In this document: piece by piece, positions 8,707 through 17,995 of the stretch
Layout: every line of letters starts with the position of its first letter
How positions within the stretch are numbered: position 1 is the stretch's first letter
NCBI RefSeq assembly: GCF_022698165.1
Contig: NZ_JALDAY010000005.1
Span: 434,001 to 498,000, forward strand
Origin: Streptomyces cylindrosporus
Lineage (GTDB): Bacteria > Actinomycetota > Actinomycetes > Streptomycetales > Streptomycetaceae
Direction: 5' to 3'
DNA: 64,000 nt
Translations under genes and position numbers: made by a program
The notes under the pieces: model-generated
Told to the model about the DNA's origin: nothing
What the model saw: the letters and a program-made list of their open reading frames with translations, nothing else
Database searches by the model: none

Positions 8707-11121
8707 ATGGCTTCGACGTCCGCAACGCTCACCCTGCCCGTGCTGCCGCTCGACGACGAGGTCGTGCTGCCCGGCATGGTGGTCCCGCTGGACCTGAACG
8801 ACGCCGACGTACGCGCTGCGGTGGAGGCCGCCCAGGCCGCCGCCCGATCAGAACCCGGCAAGCCCCGGGTGCTGCTGGTCCCACGCATCGACGGCACCTA
8901 CCCGGGCACCGGTGTGCTCGGCACCGTCGAGCAGGTCGGCCGGCTGGCCGACGGTGACCCCGGCGCCCTGATCCGCGGCCGTGGCCGCGTCCGTATCGGC
9001 GCCGGCACCACCGGCCCGGGCGCCGCCCTGTGGGTCGAGGGCACCCGTGTCGACGAGAAGACCCCCGAGCCCCTGCCGGGCCATGTCACCGAACTCGTCA
9101 AGGAGTACAAGGCCCTCGCCACCGCCTGGCTGCGCAAGCGCGGCGCCTGGCAGGTCGTGGACCGCGTCCAGGCCATCGACGACGTCTCCCAGCTCGCCGA
9201 CAACTCCGGCTACTCGCCCTTCCTGACCACCGAGCAGAAGATCGAACTGCTGGAGACCGCCGACCCGGTGGCCCGCCTCAAGCTCGCCACCACCCAGCTG
9301 CGCGACCACCTCGCCGAGCAGGACGTCGCCGAGACCATCGCCAAGGACGTCCAGGAGGGCGTCGACAAGCAGCAGCGCGAGTTCCTGCTCCGCCGCCAGC
9401 TGGAAGCCGTACGCAAGGAACTGCGCGAGCTGAACGGCGAGAAGGACGGCGAGGAGTCCGACGACTACCGTGCCCGCGTCGAGGCCGCCGACCTGCCGGA
9501 GAAGGTCCGTGAGGCCGCGCTCAAGGAGGTCGACAAGCTGGAGCGGTCCTCCGACCAGTCGCCCGAGGGCTCCTGGATCCGCACCTGGCTGGACACCGTC
9601 CTCGAACTGCCGTGGAACTCCCGCACCGAGGACGCGTACGACATCCAGGGCGCCAAGGCGATCCTGGACGCCGAGCACGCGGGCCTGGAGGACGTGAAGG
9701 AGCGCATCACCGAGTACCTGGCGGTGCGCAAGCGCCGTACCGACCGCGGCCTCGGCGTGATCGGCGGCCGCCGCGGCGGTGCCGTCCTGGCGCTCGTCGG
9801 CCCGCCCGGCGTCGGCAAGACCTCGCTCGGCGAGTCCGTCGCGCACGCCATGGGCCGCAAGTTCGTCCGCGTCGCCCTCGGCGGCGTCCGCGACGAGGCG
9901 GAGATCCGCGGCCACCGCCGTACGTACGTCGGCGCGCTGCCCGGCCGTATCGTGCGGGCCGTCAAGGAGGCCGGGTCCATGAACCCGGTGGTCCTGCTCG
10001 ACGAGATCGACAAGGTCGGCTCGGACTTCCGCGGCGACCCGGCCGCGGCCCTGCTCGAAGTCCTCGACCCGGCGCAGAACCACACCTTCCGCGACCACTA
10101 CCTGGAGGTCGAACTCGACCTGTCCGACGTGGTGTTCCTGGCCACGGCGAACGTCCTGGAGGCCATCCCGGAGGCGCTGCTCGACCGCATGGAACTGGTC
10201 CGCCTGGACGGCTACACCGAGGACGAGAAGGTCGTCATCGCCCGCGACCACCTGCTCCCGCGCCAGCTGGAGCGGGCGGGGCTGGACAAGGACGAGGTGA
10301 CCCTGGACGAGAGCGCCCTGCGCAAGCTGGCCGGCGAGTACACGCGCGAGGCGGGCGTCCGCACCCTGGAGCGCTCGATCGCGCGGCTGCTGCGCAAGGT
10401 CGCGGCACAGCACGAACTGGGCGACCGCGAACTGCCGTTCACCATCACGGACGCCGACCTGCGCGCCCTGATCGGCCGCCCGCACCACGTCCCCGAGTCC
10501 GCCCAGGACCCGGCGGAGCGGCGCACGGCGGTACCGGGTGTCGCCACCGGCCTCGCGGTCACCGGCGCCGGCGGAGACGTGTTGTTCGTGGAGGCGTCCC
10601 TCGCGGACCCGGAGACGGGCGCGGCGGGTCTGACCCTGACGGGCCAACTGGGCGACGTGATGAAGGAGTCGGCGCAGATCGCGCTGAGCTTCCTGCGCAG
10701 TCACGGCGCGGAGCTGGAACTCCCGGTGGCCGACCTGAAGGACCGGGGTGTGCACATCCACTTCCCGGCGGGCGCGGTCCCGAAGGACGGCCCGAGCGCG
10801 GGCGTCACGATGACGACGGCGCTGGCGTCGCTGCTGTCCGGCCGGCTGGTCCGCACGGACGTGGCGATGACGGGCGAGGTCTCCCTGACCGGGCGGGTCC
10901 TCCCGATCGGCGGCGTGAAGCAGAAGCTGCTGGCGGCACACCGCGCCGGCGTCACGACGGTGATCATCCCGAAGCGCAACGAAGCCGACCTGGACGACGT
11001 CCCGACGGAGGTCCTCGACAAGCTCGACGTCCACGCCGTCACGGACGTCCGCCAGGTCCTGGAACTGGCCCTCGCGCCCGCGACGAGCGACGCGAAGCCG
11101 GAGGTTCCGGTGGCGGCGTGA
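8707..11121 (+). CDS. lon: ATP-dependent Lon protease
   Basis: 804 residues, the usual length of bacterial LonA. Order: N-terminal substrate domain (1-about 210), coiled linker (KQQREFLLRRQLEAVRKELR), AAA+ domain with Walker A GPPGVGKT at 365-372 and Walker B VVLLDEIDKVG, then the protease domain with catalytic Ser697 in PKDGPSAGV and Lys740 in GGVKQKLLAA, the expected 43-residue spacing. It degrades misfolded and regulatory proteins in the cytoplasm. Start ATG 8707 follows GGAAGG. The HAIR element immediately upstream points to heat-shock induction through HspR. A strong hairpin lies downstream. Confidence 0.97.
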   Translation: MASTSATLTLPVLPLDDEVVLPGMVVPLDLNDADVRAAVEAAQAAARSEPGKPRVLLVPRIDGTYPGTGVLGTVEQVGRLADGDPGALIRGRGRVRIGAGTTGPGAALWVEGTRVDEKTPEPLPGHVTELVKEYKALATAWLRKRGAWQVVDRVQAIDDVSQLADNSGYSPFLTTEQKIELLETADPVARLKLATTQLRDHLAEQDVAETIAKDVQEGVDKQQREFLLRRQLEAVRKELRELNGEKDGEESDDYRARVEAADLPEKVREAALKEVDKLERSSDQSPEGSWIRTWLDTVLELPWNSRTEDAYDIQGAKAILDAEHAGLEDVKERITEYLAVRKRRTDRGLGVIGGRRGGAVLALVGPPGVGKTSLGESVAHAMGRKFVRVALGGVRDEAEIRGHRRTYVGALPGRIVRAVKEAGSMNPVVLLDEIDKVGSDFRGDPAAALLEVLDPAQNHTFRDHYLEVELDLSDVVFLATANVLEAIPEALLDRMELVRLDGYTEDEKVVIARDHLLPRQLERAGLDKDEVTLDESALRKLAGEYTREAGVRTLERSIARLLRKVAAQHELGDRELPFTITDADLRALIGRPHHVPESAQDPAERRTAVPGVATGLAVTGAGGDVLFVEASLADPETGAAGLTLTGQLGDVMKESAQIALSFLRSHGAELELPVADLKDRGVHIHFPAGAVPKDGPSAGVTMTTALASLLSGRLVRTDVAMTGEVSLTGRVLPIGGVKQKLLAAHRAGVTTVIIPKRNEADLDDVPTEVLDKLDVHAVTDVRQVLELALAPATSDAKPEVPVAA

Positions 11122-11138
11122 CGGACGCCACCGGATAG

Positions 11139-11178
11139 GGGAAGGCCCGGGTCCCGTGAGGGAGGCCCGGGCCTTCTC
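11139..11178. terminator. bidirectional terminator between lon and GH25 gene
   Basis: GAAGGCCCGGG (11141-11151) pairs perfectly with CCCGGGCCTTC (11166-11176) across a 14-nt loop, extendable with a G-U and a G-C pair. It sits between two convergent genes. It lacks a long T-run, as is common in Streptomyces terminators. Confidence 0.7.
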
Positions 11179-11214
11179 CGTAAGCCGATGTAAGCCGATG
11201 CGTCAGCCGTTGGC

Positions 11215-12039
11215 TCAGCCGTTGGCGAGGGCGACGACCCGGTCCAGCGCCCCGTTGAACTTGTCGTGGTCGCCGACCGTCGGTCCGGACGAGGTGTACT
11301 GCCACATCGTGTAGTACGACCACCCCGCCGGCAGCGTCCCCACGTCCGACGCGTAGCGCGCGATCCACAACGGGTTGGCGGACGCGAAGCCGGAGTAGTT
11401 GCCGGTGCAGTCGGTCCACCAGCTGGTGGCCGTGTAGATGACCGCGTCCCGGCCGGTCCGGGCCTTGTACGTGTTCAGGAAATCCGCGATCCAGCTGACC
11501 ATCGCGCTCTGCGACTTGCCGTAGCAGGCGGCGCCGTACGGGTTCCACTCGATGTCCAGGGCGCCGGGGAGGGTCTTGCCGTCCTTGGACCAGCCGCCAC
11601 CGTGGTCGACGAAGTAGTTGGCCTGGGTGGCGCCGCTCGTGGTGTCGGGGGTGGCGAAGTGGTAGGCGCCGCGGATCATGCCGACGTTGTAAGAGCCGTT
11701 GTACTGCTGGGCGAAGTAGGGGTTCGTGTAGTACGTCCCTTCGGTCGCCTTGGTGTACGCCCATTTGACCCCGCTGCTCCACAGGGTCGACCAGGCGACG
11801 TTGCCCTGGTAGCTGGCAACGTCCACACCCTCGGTCTGGGTGGCGTCGCCGGTGGACGGGGTGCCGTTGCTGCCGTCGTGGGCGAGTACGCCCATGCCCA
11901 TGTAGGCGGAGCCGCGGGACGGCGTCGTCGCCGCGTCGGCGGGGGCGGTGAGGGCGAGGGTGAGGGTGAGGGTGGCGAGCAGGAGTCCGGCGAGGAAGAG
12001 GCGCCGGGGGCGGAGCGGGTTCGGTCTGTGCACGGGCAT
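11215..12039 (-). CDS. secreted GH25 lysozyme (muramidase)
   Basis: 274 residues. ATG 12039 follows a GGAGG box 6 nt upstream. An arginine-rich start and hydrophobic stretch (RLFLAGLLLATLTLTLALTA) ending in ADAAT is a Sec signal peptide of about 37 residues. The mature GH25 domain shows GVDVASYQGNVAWST near its start, IRGAYHFATP, and the acidic pair in LPGALDIEWNPYG that carries the catalytic Asp and Glu. Such enzymes cleave MurNAc-GlcNAc bonds in peptidoglycan. It may serve wall turnover or attack on neighbours. A 12-bp direct duplication surrounds its stop codon. Confidence 0.92.
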   Translation of the reverse strand: MPVHRPNPLRPRRLFLAGLLLATLTLTLALTAPADAATTPSRGSAYMGMGVLAHDGSNGTPSTGDATQTEGVDVASYQGNVAWSTLWSSGVKWAYTKATEGTYYTNPYFAQQYNGSYNVGMIRGAYHFATPDTTSGATQANYFVDHGGGWSKDGKTLPGALDIEWNPYGAACYGKSQSAMVSWIADFLNTYKARTGRDAVIYTATSWWTDCTGNYSGFASANPLWIARYASDVGTLPAGWSYYTMWQYTSSGPTVGDHDKFNGALDRVVALANG

Positions 12040-12230
12040 GGCGTGCCTCCGAAGGCTCGGTGATGCTCGGTGGGGGGAAACGCCGACGACGCTACGCACG
12101 TAGAGAAGCGGGTGTGAAGAGGGGGTGGAGGCTGCCGTTGGTCTAGCCCTGCGAAATACTTGTGGAGCTGCGGCGATGACGGGGTCTGGCGGAAACTTTC
12201 AGGTACGGGAAAACCGAGGCAGGGGCTGAC

Positions 12231-12722
12231 GTGCACGAAGGCGGAAACGGCGGGGAACGCCGCGGAGAGGCGCAGGCGTCGCCGAGTGGTGCAGACCAGG
12301 AGTACCTGTCCCTGGAGCGCGAACTGACGATCCTGTTCCGGCGGGCCCGCGCCAACCAGGGCGAGATGGCCCGCGAGGTCCACCCGGACCTGGAGTCGGC
12401 GGCGTACGGCCTGCTCATCCGGCTGGACGAGTGCGGCCGCCAGCGGGCGACGGAACTCGCCGGGTACATCGGCGTCGGCAAGGCCACCATGTCCCGCCAG
12501 CTGCGCGCCCTGGAGGACCTAGGCCTGGTCGCCCGCGAGCCCGATCCGGCCGACGGCCGCGCCTGGCTGGTCCACCTCACGGAGGAGGGCCGCGCCCGCG
12601 TGAGCAAGGTCCGGGACGCACGGCGAGGCCGGTACGTCAGCCAGCTGGCCCACTGGGACCGGCGCGAGGTGTCGGAACTGGCGCGGTTGCTGGGGCAGTT
12701 GAACCGGGTGATGGAGCGGTAG
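12231..12722 (+). CDS. MarR family transcriptional regulator
   Basis: 163 residues from GTG 12231. After a Gly/Glu-rich leader (1-25) comes the MarR winged helix: recognition region RATELAGYIGVGKATMSRQL (about 75-94), LEDLGLVAREPDPADGRAW with the wing DPADGRA (about 97-115), and dimer helices at both ends. Divergent from the GH25 gene (191 bases apart), so it may control that gene or itself. Ligand not deducible. Confidence 0.88.
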   Translation: MHEGGNGGERRGEAQASPSGADQEYLSLERELTILFRRARANQGEMAREVHPDLESAAYGLLIRLDECGRQRATELAGYIGVGKATMSRQLRALEDLGLVAREPDPADGRAWLVHLTEEGRARVSKVRDARRGRYVSQLAHWDRREVSELARLLGQLNRVMER

Positions 12723-12822
12723 GAACGGGCGTTCGGGAGACCGGAGCCGTCGATGCGACGTGGGTCCGTCATCGTGCTTTCGGCCGCCGCCCGCCCTCCC
12801 TCTCCCTCCTTGCGCGGGGCGG

Positions 12823-13611
12823 TCACAGCTCCGCGTACACCACCGACGCGTCGTCGTGCGTCTTGCTCCGTCGCAGGTACGCCCGCTTCTCCGCGTCCCT
12901 CCGCTCCAGCTCCCGTACCCGGTCCACGAGCGCCTGTGCCCCCTCCTTCCGCACGAACCGGAAGCAGTCCGCCCAGTCGCCCTCCCGGAACTTCTCCACC
13001 CACCGCGTCGCCCCGTCCGTCATGCCCAGCAGGGCCCGTACGGTGGCCCGCGGCAGCGTGCCCGTGACCGCCCGCTCCGCCACCGACGGGTCCGCCGCCG
13101 CCGTGTAGAAGCCGCCCTCCTTGTTGCGGACGTTGGCGTCCACCAGGGCGTCCGTCGCCAGGGCCGAGCGGGGGAGGCGGGACAGGCGGTCGTCCAGTAC
13201 GGCCGTCACCGAGCCCTCCGATGACTCCACGAGGAGGGCCGAGTCCGACAGGACCAGGTACTCGACCGTCTCCGGCGACCAGCGCGCCGTGACCACCGTG
13301 GCCTGTGGGGTGCGCGGGTGAGAAAGGTCACAGGCCTCGGCATGTGCTTCAGCTGTGCGAGCGATCGCCCGCGCGAGGGCCCCGGCCAGCGGAACATCCG
13401 GGCGGGAAACGGTCAGTTCGGTCAGGGCGCCGCCCAGCCGGGCGACGTACCAGGGGACGGAATGCAGACACCCGGTCCCGTCGCGCGGCGGCGTCACTCC
13501 GTCCAGGATCACCAGGGCGCCGCCCTGGCCGGAGGCGGGCAGGACGACGGCGGCGAAGTCCTCGTTGGGGCGGTCCGGGTCGCCGGGCTCCGAGACAAGT
13601 TCCGTACGCAT
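12823..13611 (-). CDS. PP2C-like serine/threonine phosphatase
   Basis: 262 residues from ATG 13611. PP2C features seen: an early NEDF acidic motif (PDRPNEDFAAVV) like the metal-binding RxxNED, ALVILDGVTPP (the DG motif), EYLVLSDSALLV, LLGMTDGATRW (a later DG), and THDDASVVYAEL at the C-terminus matching the final DD metal site. The protein probably hydrolyses phosphoserine or phosphothreonine with two metal ions. It has no membrane or sensor domain. A target kinase is not adjacent. Confidence 0.75.
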   Translation of the reverse strand: MRTELVSEPGDPDRPNEDFAAVVLPASGQGGALVILDGVTPPRDGTGCLHSVPWYVARLGGALTELTVSRPDVPLAGALARAIARTAEAHAEACDLSHPRTPQATVVTARWSPETVEYLVLSDSALLVESSEGSVTAVLDDRLSRLPRSALATDALVDANVRNKEGGFYTAAADPSVAERAVTGTLPRATVRALLGMTDGATRWVEKFREGDWADCFRFVRKEGAQALVDRVRELERRDAEKRAYLRRSKTHDDASVVYAEL

Positions 13612-13976
13612 TCGGCCAGTCTGCACGACGTCTCCACAGGCTTCACCAAAGGCGGGCAACGGTCGCCGAATTGACGCACCCGCGCAGGTCAGGCGCCTGA
13701 TTTGGGGTGGAATTCGGCCTTCCGGGAATGCGCGGCGGCATATGCTCCCACCGCTCGGCGAAGACGTCCAACCGGCCCGCCCGGAAGGGCCTGTGAAGAC
13801 GTCGGAGGAACTTGCTCGCCAACTCCCCTCCGATGTTCACTCCTTCGGGTGGCGGGTCAGGTGATGCGCGGCCACTGCCCACGGGAGTTGGGAGGGTCGG
13901 GAGCCGTATCGGGTGCACGTATTGTCGACGAGAGTTGACGGAACGTCACCAAGGCCCAGGGGATCACGAGTCAGGA

Positions 13977-16900
13977 ATGCGAGCACCGGTGCAGAAGACG
14001 CGGCCTCGTCGCACAGACAGCACAGGCAGCACAGGCAAGCAGACGGCCTCCGCAGGGGGGCCGGAACCCGCTTCCGCCACCGTCACCGGCAAGGGCCGGC
14101 CCACCCACGTACGCAACCGGCTGATCGTCGCCGTGGCCGTGGTGGCCGCCGCCATCGCCGGCGCCGGAGCCCCGTCCGTGCTCGCCGCCTCCGGGCAGCT
14201 GAAGGACTCCCAGGACCTGGTGACCCTGGCCGAGCAGACCCAGGACGCCCTCGCGCTGGCCCACTCGCTCGCCGACGAGCGGGACGAGGTCACCACGTAC
14301 ATCGCGGCCGGCCGCGCCAAGTCCAAGGCGCCCTCCGAGCAGCGCAGCGCCCGCGTCGACCGGCAGGTCGAGGAACTGCGCGCCGACCCGGACCTCCCGA
14401 GCGACCTGCGCGGCGACCTCGACGGCATCGACGCCCTGCGCCGGGCCGCGCTCACCGGCAAGAGCAGCGTCCTGGAGGCGCACGACGCCTACTCGGCCGC
14501 CATCACCGACCTGCACGGGCTCGCGGAGCGACTCGCCGAGCGGATGCCGTCGAGGGCCGGTTCGGGGGCGTACTCGCTCGCCGAGCTCGACTCCGCCGTA
14601 CAGCAGTCGGCCGCCGCCCGCGGGCTGCTGCTCGCCGCGCTCAGCGTGCCGCGGACCACCCAGACCGTCATCAGCCCCGTCACCGGCCTGCCGACCACCA
14701 CGACCAGCTCCTCGGCCGCCGACACCAAGACCCGCGACGCGCTGACGGCCGCCGCCCAGCAGGCCCGGGTCCGCTCCGACGCGGCCCTTACCGACTTCCG
14801 CGAGACCGCCCCCAAGGCGGCCCGGAACTCGTACGACAGCACGGTCACCGGCCCCGAGGTGAACTCCGCCGAGAAGTACCTGGCGTCCCTCACCGACCAG
14901 CCGACCCTCTCCACGTCCGAACTCGACACCAGCGCGACCAAGGTCGACGACGCCCTCTCCGCGCGCGTCGAGCTGATGCGCGGCGCCGAGTCGGCCCTCT
15001 ACGAGCGCCGCACCAAGGACCTCGCCCGGCTGCGCGACGATGACGTCACCGCGCTGGAGATCCGTGTCGCGGTCCTCGGCGCCCTGATGCTGGTCGCCGT
15101 CGGCATCGCCACGGCCATGGCCCGCACCCTCACCCGCCCCCTCTCGGTGCTGCGCCGCGGCTCGGCACGCCTGGCCGAGGCCGAGAACCCCGCCGCCGAG
15201 GAACCGGTCACCTTCACCGGCCGCAACGACGAGTTCGCCCAGGTCGTACGCTCCGTCAACGCCCTGCACGCGCACGCCGCCGCCCTGCACGAGCGCATCG
15301 CCACGCTGGAGTCCGACCGCAAGCACCTGGTCGGCCAGCGCCAGAAGATGGCCGACGCCCGCGAGGAACTGCGCGCCGAACTCGCCGACTCCGCAGCTCA
15401 GTTGGAGCGGCTGCGGGACAGCATCGGCGGCACCTTCGTGAACCTCTCGCTGCGCACGCTCGGCCTCGTCGAGCGCCAACTGGCCGTCATCGAGGGCCTG
15501 GAGGAGCGCGAGCAGGACCCCGAGCGGCTGGCCACCCTCTTCAAGCTCGACCACTTCGCCACGGTCATGCGCCGCCACAGCGAGAACCTCCTCGTCCTCG
15601 CCGGCACCGAACACGTCCAGCAGCACGCGGGCCCGGTCCCGCTGGTCGACGTCGTCCGGGCGGCGGTCAGCGAGATCGAGCGTTACGAGCGTGTCCGCAT
15701 CGCGGCCCTGCCGCCGCACGCCCATGTGGCCGGCTTCGCCGCGGACGACCTCTCGCACCTCCTCGCCGAACTGATGGAGAACGCCACCTCCTTCTCCCCG
15801 CCGGACATGCCGGTCGAGGTCTCCGGCTGGCTGCTGGAGAACGGCGAGGTCATGCTCTCCGTCCAGGACGAGGGCATCGGCATGACGCCGGACCGCATGG
15901 TCCGCCTCAACGCCCGCCTGACCGACTTCGACCCCGAGTCCCCGTACGACCAGGAGGGCGAGGAGGGCCTGGGCCTCGGCCTCTACGTCGTCGCCCGCCT
16001 GGCCCACCGGCACGGCGTCCGCGTGCAGCTGCGCGAGCAGAAGCAGGGCGGGGTGGCGGCGGTGGTGGTCCTACCGAAGCCTCTACTGGCACCGGCCCCG
16101 TCATCGGCGATCCCGACATCCCCCTCCCACCTCCCCGGCACCCCCCACACCTTCACCCTCCCGGGCGCCGACGCGGAAGCCAACTCCAACGTCCTCCCGA
16201 CCCGCCCGAAGACGGACCCCTTGGTGGCCCTGGCGGAGAAGGCGGTACAGGAGGAGGCGGTTCGGGACGAGAAGGCGGTACGGGAGGGGGCGGCGGGGGA
16301 GGAGCCCGCGGAGAGGAGGTCGACGGGGGAGAGGCCGGCGGAGACGAGGTCGGCCGGGGAGCGGGAATCGGCGGGGGAGCGCCCGGCGCAAGAGGGGCCG
16401 ACGGTTGGGATCGAGTCGGCGGGGGAGAGGCCGGCGGAGCCACAAGCGCCGACGGCCACGACGATCGATGCCGAGCCGGCGGCCACTGAGCCCGGTGCGG
16501 TACCGGTTCCCGGTCGAGCGCCGACGCCGGAACGCCCCTCCGAAACCACGATGGAACTCCTGGCGCCGGTCCCGGCAGAGAAAGAGCCCCTGCCCCAGGG
16601 CCCGCACGCCGAACCGGCCGCGCAGGCTGGGCCCGCCGCGCACGCTGAACCCGCCGCGCAGGCTGGGCCCGTCCTGCACGATGAGCCCGCCCCAGACGCT
16701 GGGCCTGCTGCGCACGCGGGGCCCATCCAGCACGATGAGCTTGCCCCGCACGTTGGTCCCGCCCTGCACGCCGAACCCGCCGCGCACGCTGAACCCGCCG
16801 CGCAGGCTGGGCCCGTCCTGCACGATGAGCCCGCCCCATACGCTGCGCCTACTGCGCACGCGGGGCCCACCCCGCACGATGAGCCCGCCCCACATGCTGG

Positions 16901-17498
16901 GCCCGCCCCGCACGCTGGGCCCGCCCCGCACGCCGAACCCGCCGTAGACGCTGGGCCCACCCCGCATAACGGGCCGGCCATTGACGCTTGGCTCACCCCT
17001 GCCGACGAGCCCGCCATCGCCGCTGGGCTCACCCCGCCCGACGGGCCGTTCACTCATGCCCGTTCGGCGCCCACCCCGGCCCGCTCCGTGCCCACCCACC
17101 CCCAACCCGCGGCCGCCGACGGTGATTTCGCCCCGCTGGGGCCACCCGCACCCGACCACGAAAGTCGCACGGGTGGGGCGGGTGGGCACGGCACCGAACA
17201 CACCCGCACCGCCGACGACGAAGAGCCCCTCACCGCCAAGGGCCTCCCCAAGCGCACCCCCAGGATCACCGCCCCCGCCCCACCCCCGCGCCAGCGCAGC
17301 GGCAGCGTCGACGCCGAGGCTCTCCGCCGCAGGCTCGGCGGCTTCCGTCGCGGCGCCGCCGCCGGCTACCGCGACGTAGAGGCGGAGATCGCCGAACAGA
17401 CCGCTCAGAACAAGGTGCCGGCCACCGAACCAGCCGTATCCGAATCAGCCGTATCCGAAGAAGCCACGGGGGGCACTGTCGAGGAGGCAAGCAGTTGA
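13977..17498 (+). CDS. cvnA: conservon sensor kinase CvnA with long repeat tail
   Basis: 1173 residues. TM1 about 46-66, an extracytoplasmic helical domain to about 360, TM2 about 363-385, a HAMP linker, the helical region LDHFATVMRRHSENLLVLAG (His near 524-533), and a HATPase domain (about 590-700) with N box HLLAELMENATSFSPP, DEGIGMTPDRM and GLGLGLYVVARLAHR. CvnA proteins act with CvnB, CvnC and the GTPase CvnD in a membrane complex compared to G-protein-coupled receptors. The tail from 700 on is low complexity: Glu-rich, then about 24 hexapeptide repeats (877-1024), then a basic C-terminus. Start is uncertain: ATG 13977 has only AGGA close by, and GTG 13989 is possible. It overlaps cvnB by 4 nt. 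Confidence 0.9.
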   Translation: MRAPVQKTRPRRTDSTGSTGKQTASAGGPEPASATVTGKGRPTHVRNRLIVAVAVVAAAIAGAGAPSVLAASGQLKDSQDLVTLAEQTQDALALAHSLADERDEVTTYIAAGRAKSKAPSEQRSARVDRQVEELRADPDLPSDLRGDLDGIDALRRAALTGKSSVLEAHDAYSAAITDLHGLAERLAERMPSRAGSGAYSLAELDSAVQQSAAARGLLLAALSVPRTTQTVISPVTGLPTTTTSSSAADTKTRDALTAAAQQARVRSDAALTDFRETAPKAARNSYDSTVTGPEVNSAEKYLASLTDQPTLSTSELDTSATKVDDALSARVELMRGAESALYERRTKDLARLRDDDVTALEIRVAVLGALMLVAVGIATAMARTLTRPLSVLRRGSARLAEAENPAAEEPVTFTGRNDEFAQVVRSVNALHAHAAALHERIATLESDRKHLVGQRQKMADAREELRAELADSAAQLERLRDSIGGTFVNLSLRTLGLVERQLAVIEGLEEREQDPERLATLFKLDHFATVMRRHSENLLVLAGTEHVQQHAGPVPLVDVVRAAVSEIERYERVRIAALPPHAHVAGFAADDLSHLLAELMENATSFSPPDMPVEVSGWLLENGEVMLSVQDEGIGMTPDRMVRLNARLTDFDPESPYDQEGEEGLGLGLYVVARLAHRHGVRVQLREQKQGGVAAVVVLPKPLLAPAPSSAIPTSPSHLPGTPHTFTLPGADAEANSNVLPTRPKTDPLVALAEKAVQEEAVRDEKAVREGAAGEEPAERRSTGERPAETRSAGERESAGERPAQEGPTVGIESAGERPAEPQAPTATTIDAEPAATEPGAVPVPGRAPTPERPSETTMELLAPVPAEKEPLPQGPHAEPAAQAGPAAHAEPAAQAGPVLHDEPAPDAGPAAHAGPIQHDELAPHVGPALHAEPAAHAEPAAQAGPVLHDEPAPYAAPTAHAGPTPHDEPAPHAGPAPHAGPAPHAEPAVDAGPTPHNGPAIDAWLTPADEPAIAAGLTPPDGPFTHARSAPTPARSVPTHPQPAAADGDFAPLGPPAPDHESRTGGAGGHGTEHTRTADDEEPLTAKGLPKRTPRITAPAPPPRQRSGSVDAEALRRRLGGFRRGAAAGYRDVEAEIAEQTAQNKVPATEPAVSESAVSEEATGGTVEEASS
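16605..17048 (+). repeat. 18-bp tandem repeat encoding a His-Ala-x-Pro-Ala hexapeptide array
   Basis: About 24.7 imperfect 18-bp units in frame inside cvnA. Typical hexapeptides are HAEPAA, QAGPAA, HDEPAP, HAGPAP and HAGPTP. Units are most regular in the middle and decay at the end (DAWLTP, ADEPAI, AAGLTP, PDGP). The encoded segment should be extended and disordered, with histidine in roughly half the units. Such arrays change length by slippage and recombination, so the number of units may differ between strains. Confidence 0.9.
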
Positions 17499-17995
17499 CC
17501 GCGCCCAGTACCTTCGGACTCAGCAGTGAGGCCCGCAACCTGCACTGGCTGCTGACGAACCTGGTCGAGGAGGTGCCGGGCATCCAGTCAGTAGCGGTGG
17601 TCTCGTCGGACGGCCTGCTCCTGCTCTCCTCCGACCCGGGCCGAAACGAGGAGGCCCGCGCCAAGACCCCGCAGAGCAGGGGCCCCCGGGGTTCCTCCGC
17701 CGACCTCGCCACCATCGTCTCCGGCATCGGCAGCCTCACCATCGGCGCCGCCAAGCTGATGGACTCCGGCGCCGTGAAGCACACGATGGTCGCGATGGAC
17801 GAGGGCAGCCTGTTCGTGATGTCGATCAGCGACGGCTCCCTGCTCGGTGTGCACGGCTCCGCGGACTGCGACATGAGCGTGGTGGCGTACCACATGGCCC
17901 TGTTCGTCGGCCGCGCCGGCCACGTGCTGACCCCCGAACTCCGCAGCGAGCTACGGAAATCACTGGAGCAGGAGTCCGCCGGGAGCGCCCGATGA
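17495..17995 (+). CDS. cvnB: roadblock/LC7 domain protein CvnB
   Basis: 166 residues starting at TTG 17495 (GAGGAGG 7 nt upstream), overlapping the cvnA stop by 4 nt. The roadblock/LC7 fold is indicated by LHWLLTNLVEEVPGIQSVAV, SSDGLLLLSS, and a final HMALFVGRAGHVLTPELRSE. These small alpha/beta proteins are GTPase partners or GAP-like regulators. In conservons CvnB joins CvnA and CvnD at the membrane. The next gene starts inside its stop (ATGA). Confidence 0.92.
   Translation: MTAPSTFGLSSEARNLHWLLTNLVEEVPGIQSVAVVSSDGLLLLSSDPGRNEEARAKTPQSRGPRGSSADLATIVSGIGSLTIGAAKLMDSGAVKHTMVAMDEGSLFVMSISDGSLLGVHGSADCDMSVVAYHMALFVGRAGHVLTPELRSELRKSLEQESAGSAR

Noticed and set aside
9612..11138. 508-codon open frame on the plus strand inside lon
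   Set aside because: Out-of-frame shadow of lon; composition is Arg/Pro-rich and lon itself has all catalytic motifs.
13812..13976. Upstream extension of cvnA from TTG 13812
   Set aside because: GGAGG is only 3 nt from the TTG, and the added 55 residues look unlike a kinase N-terminus; promoter-like sequence is expected here.
16605..17048. Possible CRISPR array because of regular repeats
   Set aside because: Units are contiguous 18-mers without spacers and lie in frame inside cvnA.
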